Source of the DNA: an uncultured Pelagibacteraceae bacterium
GTDB taxonomy: Bacteria; Pseudomonadota; Alphaproteobacteria; Pelagibacterales; Pelagibacteraceae
DNA length: 33,390 nt
Assembly (NCBI GenBank): GCA_902522325.1
Contig: CABYVA010000010.1
Location: 1-33,390, forward strand
Reading direction: 5' to 3'
Shown: one piece after another, positions 27,418 to 33,390 of the stretch
How the letters are laid out: each line of letters begins with the position of its first letter
How positions within the stretch are numbered: the stretch's first letter is position 1
Notes under the pieces: generated by a model
What the model was told of the DNA's origin: nothing
The model's database searches: none
The model's input: the letters and a program-made list of their open reading frames with translations, nothing else
Position numbers and translations under genes: made by a program

Positions 27418-30415
27418 TTAATCTCTTATTTTCTTTATCTAAAAAAACCGTATCTGTTATAGTTACATTAATTGTTTTGTTTTTCATCGGAACAAACATC
27501 TTTTGCCCTTTCAATTTTTTACCATTTTTTATCACAGCCAGAGCAATAGATTTATTTAAATTAGGGCTAAAATAACTTGAAGTAACGTGACCAAGCATTT
27601 CAACTGGTTGTTTATTTGTTTCGGCAACAATTTGTGCACCTTCTTCTAAAATTTCTTTTGGATCATCAGTAAGCAATCCTACTAGTTGTTTTCTATCTTC
27701 TCTAATTGTATCACTTCTGTATAAAGATCTTTTACCAATAAAGTCGTATTTCTTTTTACTAATTATCCAATCCATCTGTAAGTCAACTGGGGTCATTGTT
27801 CCATCAGTATCTTGACCTGCTATTATAAATCCTTTTTCTGCTCTGAGTAAGTGCATTGTCTCTGTTCCATAAGGAGTGATATTAAAATCTTTGCCAGCCT
27901 CAAAGCATTTTTCCCAAACAGACTTAGCGTATGATGATTGAATATTAATTTCATAACTATGTTCACCAGTAAAACTAATACGCATTATTCTACATTTTAT
28001 ATTATCTATTAATGCATTTTTGTAAGACATGTGTGGAAATTCTTTATCAGATAAATCTAGATCAGGAATTACTTTTGAAATAATTTTTTTTGAATTAGGT
28101 CCGCAGATACTTATTGTACCGTAGTGATCAGTAACTGAAGTTAAATACACATCTAATTCTGGCCATTCTGTTTGTAAGTAATCTTCTAGTTTTGAAAGAA
28201 CGTTTGCAGCACCCCCGGTTGTTGTGGTCATCAAATAATGATTTTCTGACAATCTAGTTGTAACACCATCATCGTAAACCATTCCATCTTCGTTGAGCAT
28301 AAGCCCATATCTGCATTTTCCTATTTCTAATTTCGACCATGCGTTCGTATAAACTCTGTTTAAAAATTCAGAAGCATCAGTTCCTTGAATATCTATTTTT
28401 CCAAGTGTAGATGCGTCTAAGATACCAGCGCTATCTCGTGCAGCTTTACTTTCTCTTTGTACCGCCTCATACATATTTTCATTCTCTATAGGATAGTACC
28501 ATGCTCTTTTCCACTGTCCGACATTTTCAAATTCAGCTTTATTTTCCACATGCCAGTCATGCATTGGAGTTTTTCTTGTAATATCAAAGAATTCACCAAC
28601 GTTTCTTCCAACGATTGCTCCGAATGTTAATGGAGTATAAGGTGGTCTAAAAGTAGTTGTTCCTAATTCTCCCATTTTAACACCAGCAGTTTCAGCTATA
28701 ATTCCAAGAGCATGCATGTTAGATAATTTTCCTTGGTCGGTAGCCATACCTGTTGTTGTGTATCTTTTTACATGTTCAATTGATTTAAAGCCTTCTCTTA
28801 AAGCTAATTTCACATCTATTGCAGTCGAATCATTTTGAAAATCTAAAAATGGTTTAGTTTTCCCCAAAGGTTTATCTGATGGAAGCAGCCAAATATTTTT
28901 TTTATCAATTTCTTTTGATGAAATAATTTCTAAATTTTCATAGGCACTATTATTTACTTTTAAAAATTTATTAATTAAATTTACTGTATTTTTTATTACT
29001 TCATCAAGTTCAAAATCTCCATTACAAGATCCAATGCTTATTTGATCTAACTCCGATTTATCTGGTACAAAAACATTATCTTTATCTCTGAATTTAAGTT
29101 TACCACCTGACTGCGTAAATAAATGAACTCTTGGAGTCCAACCTCCTGAAATACCTAAACAGTCACATTTTTCATTTATTTTTTTCCCCACAACAGCAGT
29201 GCCATCGTCAGATAGTTTCATAATTTCAATAGCATTAATTTTTTTATAACCATTTGTATTAACTATTGTAGATTTCCAATGAATTTTAATCCCCAATTTT
29301 TCAGCTTGCTTAACTATTAATGAATTAGTTTTATCTCTTATATCGACTACTGAATTAACACTTACCCCACTACTATTTAGAGAGATTGCGGTTTCATATG
29401 CAGAGTCATTATTTGTAAATAAAGATATTTTTTGACCACATTTAACTCCATAGAAATCTATGTACTTTTTGATAGAAGATGAAAGAATAATACCGGGTCT
29501 ATCATTATTGTTGAAAATTAACGGTCTTTCTATAGCTCCTGTAGATATAATTACTTTTTTTGCTCGGATTTTCCAAAGTCTTTGGCGAATTTTATCTTTT
29601 TTTTCATTTAAATCTAAATGATCTGTTAAATTTTCTTTAGCTAAAAGATAATTGTAACTATGATAAGCAGCTAATGATGTTCTTGTTTTTATTGTTAAAT
29701 TTTTAAATGAATTTAAAGTGTCAATTTCTTTTTTTAACCAATCATTCGAATAAGAATTATTTATTTTAAAACATTCATTTTGCTGGAAAATAGTAGTTCC
29801 GCCCAAGATATTTTTATCATCTATTAATACAGTATTTAAATTATTCTTAGCTGCGGTTTTTGCTGCCATTATTCCAGATATACCTCCTCCAACAACCAAA
29901 ACATCGCAGTGTAAATATCTATGATCATAAATATCTTTGTCTGGTTTAGTAGGTGATTTACCTAAACCTGCAGATTTTCTTATAAAGTATTCATATAATT
30001 TCCAAAAATTCGCTGGCCACATGAATGTTTTATAATAGAAAGCTGCCGGTATAATAGGGGAGAAAAAATTATTTATTGCACCAACATCAAAATTAACACT
30101 GGGCCAGCAGTTTTGGCTTGACGCTTCTAAACCTTCGTATAATTCTATTTCAGTTGCTCTTGTATTTGGTTCAGTCATTGATGCATCTTTTCCTACTTGA
30201 ACAATTGCATTAGGTTCTTCTGAACCGCATGCCATTATTCCTCGTGGACGGTGATATTTAAAACTTCGTCCAACAAGATGAATATTGTTAGCTAATAAAG
30301 CTGACGCTAAAGTATCACCCTTGAACCCATATAAAATTTTACCATCAAACTTAAAAGATATTCTAGATGTTTGATCGATAAACTTGTTATTTGTTATTCT
30401 TAAATTTTTGGTCAT
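27410..30415 (-). CDS. soxA: Sarcosine oxidase alpha subunit
   Basis: The 1001-residue alpha subunit carries the NAD-binding and folate-binding parts of the enzyme that oxidises sarcosine to glycine, giving H2O2 and 5,10-methylene-tetrahydrofolate. The N-terminal ferredoxin-like domain has RSFKYHRPRGIMACGSEEPN (about 50-69). The FAD/NAD domain starts with the GxGxxG motif VLVVGGGISGIMAAK (about 172-186). The C-terminal 380 or so residues are a GcvT-like aminomethyltransferase domain, with RISFTGEHSYEINI and PVDLQMDWII. It overlaps soxD by one base (TAATG). Confidence 0.97.
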   Translation of the reverse strand: MTKNLRITNNKFIDQTSRISFKFDGKILYGFKGDTLASALLANNIHLVGRSFKYHRPRGIMACGSEEPNAIVQVGKDASMTEPNTRATEIELYEGLEASSQNCWPSVNFDVGAINNFFSPIIPAAFYYKTFMWPANFWKLYEYFIRKSAGLGKSPTKPDKDIYDHRYLHCDVLVVGGGISGIMAAKTAAKNNLNTVLIDDKNILGGTTIFQQNECFKINNSYSNDWLKKEIDTLNSFKNLTIKTRTSLAAYHSYNYLLAKENLTDHLDLNEKKDKIRQRLWKIRAKKVIISTGAIERPLIFNNNDRPGIILSSSIKKYIDFYGVKCGQKISLFTNNDSAYETAISLNSSGVSVNSVVDIRDKTNSLIVKQAEKLGIKIHWKSTIVNTNGYKKINAIEIMKLSDDGTAVVGKKINEKCDCLGISGGWTPRVHLFTQSGGKLKFRDKDNVFVPDKSELDQISIGSCNGDFELDEVIKNTVNLINKFLKVNNSAYENLEIISSKEIDKKNIWLLPSDKPLGKTKPFLDFQNDSTAIDVKLALREGFKSIEHVKRYTTTGMATDQGKLSNMHALGIIAETAGVKMGELGTTTFRPPYTPLTFGAIVGRNVGEFFDITRKTPMHDWHVENKAEFENVGQWKRAWYYPIENENMYEAVQRESKAARDSAGILDASTLGKIDIQGTDASEFLNRVYTNAWSKLEIGKCRYGLMLNEDGMVYDDGVTTRLSENHYLMTTTTGGAANVLSKLEDYLQTEWPELDVYLTSVTDHYGTISICGPNSKKIISKVIPDLDLSDKEFPHMSYKNALIDNIKCRIMRISFTGEHSYEINIQSSYAKSVWEKCFEAGKDFNITPYGTETMHLLRAEKGFIIAGQDTDGTMTPVDLQMDWIISKKKYDFIGKRSLYRSDTIREDRKQLVGLLTDDPKEILEEGAQIVAETNKQPVEMLGHVTSSYFSPNLNKSIALAVIKNGKKLKGQKMFVPMKNKTINVTITDTVFLDKENKRLNA

Positions 30416-30690
30416 TATTCTATTGGAGGTTTTTGACCCATCTTGTAAACAGCATGAATTCTATCGTTTGATGTATCCCTAACCATATTGAACCACTTTC
30501 TACATCCATGAGAATGATTCCATCTTTCTAATTGAACTCCTTTAATATTTTTTCTCATAAATAAAAATTCTGCCCATTGGTCATCACTTAACTCAGTAGG
30601 TTGTTTTGGTCTGACAATATGAGCTTCACCACCAGCAGTAAATTCACTTTGGTCTCTTTCACCGCAATATGGACAGTTAATTAAAAACAT
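30415..30690 (-). CDS. soxD: Sarcosine oxidase delta subunit
   Basis: The 91-residue zinc-binding subunit has Cys6 and Cys9 (INCPYCGERDQSEF) and His59 and Cys63 (WNHSHGCRKWFN), the same positions as the four Zn ligands of characterised SoxD. GGEAHIVRPKQP is also conserved. It helps hold the alpha and beta subunits together. Both ends overlap neighbours by a single base (TAATG), with soxB before and soxA after, so all four subunits are probably made by re-initiating ribosomes. Confidence 0.96.
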   Translation of the reverse strand: MFLINCPYCGERDQSEFTAGGEAHIVRPKQPTELSDDQWAEFLFMRKNIKGVQLERWNHSHGCRKWFNMVRDTSNDRIHAVYKMGQKPPIE

Positions 30691-31943
30691 TAGTGTGCTA
30701 CAGCAGCTGCTCCATGTTCATCAACAAGGTCACCACTTATAAATCTATTTATATTAAAATCAGCATTTAATTTATGAGGTTCGTCGTTCGCAATTGTATA
30801 TGCAAACAAATCTCCCGATCCGGGTGTTGCTTTAAATCCACCTGTACCCCAACCACAATTAAAGTATAATCCTTTAATATGTGTTTTACTAATTATAGGA
30901 CTTGCATCTGGGCAAATATCAACAATACCTCCCCATTGTCTCAACATTTTCATTCGACTAAAAATAGGGTAGAGTTCTAATATAGCTTTTAGAGTTCCTT
31001 CTACAACATCGTGACTTCCTCTTTGGGTATAAGAAATATACGCATCCGTACCAGCTCCAATTACTAACTCTCCTTTGTCAGATTGACTTACATAAGCATG
31101 AACAGCATTTGACATAACAACAGTATCAATAATTGGTTTAACTGGTTCTGACACTAAAGCTTGCAATGGTTTACTTTCCAAAGGTAATTTAATATCAACC
31201 ATATTAGCAATTACGCTTGAATGACCTGCTGCTACGACTCCAATTTTTTTTGTTTTTATAAATCCTTTTGTTGTTTCAATACCTTCAACACTGTCACCGT
31301 TTCTTTTTATTCCTTTAACTTCACAATTTTGAATTATATCAACACCCATAGCATCTGCTCCGCGAGCATAACCCCAAGCAACTGCATCATGTCTAGCTGT
31401 ACCAGCTCTTTTTTGTAATGTTCCACCTAAAACAGGATATCTTATATTTGGGGAAGTATTAATAATAGGACAAAACTTTTTTACCTCTTCAGTATTTAAC
31501 CAAACAGCATCGATACCATTTAATCTATTTGCATGAGTTCTTCTTTTTAAATCTCTTACATCTTGTAGATTATGAGCTAAATTCATAACTCCTCTTTGAC
31601 TAAACATCACGTTGTAATTTAATTCTTGTGATAATCCTTCCCAGATTTTTAAAGCGTGGTCATATAAACCTGCGCTAGCATCCCATAAATAATTTGATCG
31701 AATAATAGTAGTATTTCTACCGGTATTGCCTCCTCCAATCCAACCTTTTTCAACTACAGCAATATTTTTCATATTGTGTTTTTTTGCTAAATAGAAAGCT
31801 GTAGCGAGACCATGTCCTCCACCACCGACTATTATAGCATCATATTCTTTTTTTGGTTCAGGATCCCTCCATGCTCTTTGCCAGTTTTCATGATAGCTAA
31901 AAGCATTCTTAATAAGTGAAAAAATTGAATATTTATTTTTCAT
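30690..31943 (-). CDS. soxB: Sarcosine oxidase beta subunit
   Basis: The 417-residue flavoprotein carries the sarcosine oxidation site. The FAD motif [20 protein letters not shown] is at 37-56. His185 in [15 protein letters not shown] matches the His that binds FMN covalently in characterised enzymes. [16 protein letters not shown] near the C-terminus is the other flavin-contacting block. It is the first gene of the soxBDAG operon. In SAR11 the pathway from glycine betaine through sarcosine is known as a source of glycine and C1 units. Confidence 0.97.
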   Translation of the reverse strand: MKNKYSIFSLIKNAFSYHENWQRAWRDPEPKKEYDAIIVGGGGHGLATAFYLAKKHNMKNIAVVEKGWIGGGNTGRNTTIIRSNYLWDASAGLYDHALKIWEGLSQELNYNVMFSQRGVMNLAHNLQDVRDLKRRTHANRLNGIDAVWLNTEEVKKFCPIINTSPNIRYPVLGGTLQKRAGTARHDAVAWGYARGADAMGVDIIQNCEVKGIKRNGDSVEGIETTKGFIKTKKIGVVAAGHSSVIANMVDIKLPLESKPLQALVSEPVKPIIDTVVMSNAVHAYVSQSDKGELVIGAGTDAYISYTQRGSHDVVEGTLKAILELYPIFSRMKMLRQWGGIVDICPDASPIISKTHIKGLYFNCGWGTGGFKATPGSGDLFAYTIANDEPHKLNADFNINRFISGDLVDEHGAAAVAH

Positions 31944-32051
31944 AACAAAGAATTAAAACATATATAAATATTTATCAACAATTTAACCTTAAATAAATAA
32001 GACATTTAAGTATTCAAGAGTTTAATGAAATTGTTATTTTAGGCTAACATA

Positions 32052-32079
32052 TTAATAGATTAGTAAAATGACCTGTGAA
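32052..32079 (-). promoter_or_regulatory. Possible promoter of soxBDAG
   Basis: On the minus strand TTCACA (plus 32079-32074) and TATTAA (plus 32057-32052) lie 16 bases apart, matching the -35 and -10 boxes at 5 and 4 of 6 positions. They fall in the 187-base gap between the divergent soxB and the 97-residue protein gene. A start near 32045 would give a leader of about 100 bases. No glycine-riboswitch-like conserved core was seen in that leader. In DNA this AT-rich, promoter-like matches are frequent. Confidence 0.35.
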
Positions 32080-32114
32080 TCGCACGATATATCTAGTTTA
32101 TTAAAACTTTAAAG

Positions 32115-32123
32115 TGATATAAA
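32115..32123 (+). promoter_or_regulatory. Possible extended -10 promoter of the 97-residue protein gene
   Basis: TGATATAAA at 32115-32123 fits the extended -10 pattern TGnTATAAT. There is no clear -35 box. The start would fall about at the ATG at 32131, so the transcript would be nearly leaderless, and no Shine-Dalgarno sequence is visible before the gene. Confidence 0.3.
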
Positions 32124-32130
32124 AATTAAT

Positions 32131-32424
32131 ATGGATCAAAAAAATAATTTAAAAATTTTTTTCATTAAATTAGCATCAATTACTTTTGCCGTTATAATTA
32201 TTATAAATGTAATATTTAATTTAATATTTGCTGACAAGCTAGAAAAACTAGATCAAATATTATCATTAGACAAAAGCAAATTCAGATCTGAGCTGAGAGA
32301 AAAAATCAGAAATGAGATCAGAGATGGTTTAGCTAAAGATAAAATTCTTAATGAAGAGGATAAATTATTATTATTTAATTTGTATAAAAAAATTAAATCA
32401 GAATTTCAAGAGCTGGAAAATTGA
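32131..32424 (+). CDS. Small membrane-anchored protein of unknown function
   Basis: Not recognised. The 97-residue product has one long hydrophobic segment (about residues 9-35, rich in Ile, Phe and Val) after a short Lys/Asn-rich N-terminus, and then about 60 charged residues that look like two amphipathic helices, for example LREKIRNEIRDGLAKDKIL. It is probably a single-pass inner-membrane protein with a helical soluble tail. The stop overlaps the TTG start of a glycosyltransferase gene, which suggests joint synthesis and perhaps a shared role. Confidence 0.7.
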   Translation: MDQKNNLKIFFIKLASITFAVIIIINVIFNLIFADKLEKLDQILSLDKSKFRSELREKIRNEIRDGLAKDKILNEEDKLLLFNLYKKIKSEFQELEN

Positions 32425-33390
32425 TAAAAAAAGTTTTTTCGAAAAAAAAAATATTTTCATTATTTGTTATATTTGGACTTTATTGCTCAATAACAATTGG
32501 TGTTACATATGATGAATTCTTTCATATTGAAAATGGAAAAAGTAGATTAAGATATTTACTCTCTTTAGGTTACTATGATTATTATTATACAATTCCACAT
32601 TTAAAATATTATCCAGGTTTTTATGATACTTTTTCTGCATTAATTGTATCAGCATTTCCAAAAACTTTTTATTATGAGGCTCATCATATATTTAATTTTT
32701 TGATTGGCTTATCAGGATTAATCGCTCTAAAAAAATTTGTAAAAATTGGATTTAACAAAAAAATTTCTGATATTTTTTTTTTAATATCATTATTTACTCC
32801 GATTTTTTTTGGTCATCTTGGATTTAATCCAAAAGACACAATTATAGCTTCATCAAATTTTTGGGTTTTATATTATACAATTAAATATCTTAAGTCTGAC
32901 CTAAATAAAGATAGATCTTTAATAGCAACGAAAATTGGTATTTTTATAGGTATAGGAGCTGGAGTAAGAATTGTTTTTTTAGCAACATTAATACCAATCA
33001 TTATATTTTTTTTCTTAGAATTTTTTTTTCTAAAAAAAATATCTAAAAATAGTAGTTTAAGATGTTTGTCTATGGATTTGTTAAAGTCTATCTTGATATC
33101 ATATTTTATTATTATTTTATGTTGGCCCGATGTACATCACAACATATTAACTCAACCTACCAATCTATTTTTAGATGAAATTGCTAGTCTTGAGGTTTTA
33201 CAAGGTGTCCAAGTAAGTTATTTTGCTGGTTCTTTTTATAACACAGCAAATACTCCTTGGCACTATATAATTACAAATATTTTTTTTAAAATACCTGTTT
33301 TTTATTTAGCACTATTTTTAATTTCTTTTTTTTATTTTTTTAAAATAAAGGAAATTTTTCGTAAAAAAGATCTATTTATTTATTTTTATC
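32421..33390 (+). CDS. GT-C membrane glycosyltransferase, PMT/ArnT-like (3' end outside window)
   Basis: From a TTG at 32421, overlapping the previous stop as TTGA, the frame stays open for 323 codons to the window edge. It has six or more hydrophobic segments and the acidic pair of GT-C enzymes in the first outer loop (TYDEFFHIENG, about residues 29-39). GHLGFNPKDTIIASSNF and NTPWHYIITN are typical of the phospholipid-carrier-dependent PMT (GT39-like) family, which moves sugars from lipid carriers in the outer half of the inner membrane. No ATG lies before the first membrane helix, so TTG is the likely start. The substrate is unknown. Confidence 0.8.
   Translation, partial: MIKKVFSKKKIFSLFVIFGLYCSITIGVTYDEFFHIENGKSRLRYLLSLGYYDYYYTIPHLKYYPGFYDTFSALIVSAFPKTFYYEAHHIFNFLIGLSGLIALKKFVKIGFNKKISDIFFLISLFTPIFFGHLGFNPKDTIIASSNFWVLYYTIKYLKSDLNKDRSLIATKIGIFIGIGAGVRIVFLATLIPIIIFFFLEFFFLKKISKNSSLRCLSMDLLKSILISYFIIILCWPDVHHNILTQPTNLFLDEIASLEVLQGVQVSYFAGSFYNTANTPWHYIITNIFFKIPVFYLALFLISFFYFFKIKEIFRKKDLFIYFY

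Noticed and set aside
32068-32112. A 14-codon open frame (MTCESHDISSLLKL) ahead of the 97-residue protein gene
   Set aside because: It is too short to support as a gene, has no ribosome binding site and lies across the proposed soxBDAG promoter; it is likely chance.
31944-32130. Glycine riboswitch or other structured RNA between soxB and the 97-residue protein gene
   Set aside because: No conserved riboswitch core or strong hairpin was recognised on either strand; only weak promoter-like boxes are seen.

Overview
The window is a gene-dense, very AT-rich stretch (G+C looks like about 30% or less; not counted) of a streamlined alphaproteobacterial genome, most likely a SAR11 clade (Pelagibacterales) marine bacterium. 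The signs are the alphaproteobacterial order secY-adk-rpsM-rpsK-rpoA-rplQ, Lys/Asn/Ile-rich proteins, almost no spacing between genes, a ruvX-pyrB-pyrC-plsY-topA block and a complete sarcosine oxidase operon. The assignment is an inference; no species call is made. No tRNA, rRNA, CRISPR array, insertion sequence or prophage gene was seen.

Layout. (1) 1-8144, plus strand: the downstream half of the S10-spc-alpha ribosomal supercluster, from the end of rpsQ to rplQ, with secY, adk and rpoA. L30 (rpmD) is absent from its usual place between rpsE and rplO. A good promoter precedes rpsM. (2) 8177-14089: an RluC-like pseudouridine synthase, lipB (minus), mgtE, panC (minus), then galU-ugd, which together make UDP-glucuronate. 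Convergent pairs abut or overlap. (3) 20702-14090, minus strand: ruvX, pyrB, a dihydroorotase-like pyrC, plsY, topA, a small exported protein and a Rid-family protein. The pyrC product has lost three of the metal-binding histidines of active dihydroorotase, so it looks like the non-catalytic PyrC' partner of aspartate transcarbamoylase. dprA, often found between plsY and topA in alphaproteobacteria, is missing. (4) 20754-26889, plus strand: gatCAB (glutamyl/aspartyl-tRNA amidotransferase), an O-methyltransferase start/stop-coupled to trhO (tRNA U34 hydroxylase), and a MATE exporter. (5) 31943-26857, minus strand: soxBDAG, the four-subunit sarcosine oxidase that turns sarcosine into glycine and C1 units. 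(6) 32131-33390, plus strand: a small membrane-anchored protein of unknown function overlapping the TTG start of a GT-C (PMT-like) glycosyltransferase cut by the window edge.

Most of the window is housekeeping. The observations most worth a second look are the O-methyltransferase/TrhO pair, which could be a two-enzyme route to 5-methoxyuridine at the tRNA wobble position; the degenerate PyrC; the absences of L30 and DprA at their usual loci; and two unrecognised small membrane or exported proteins locked into operons by 4-base overlaps.
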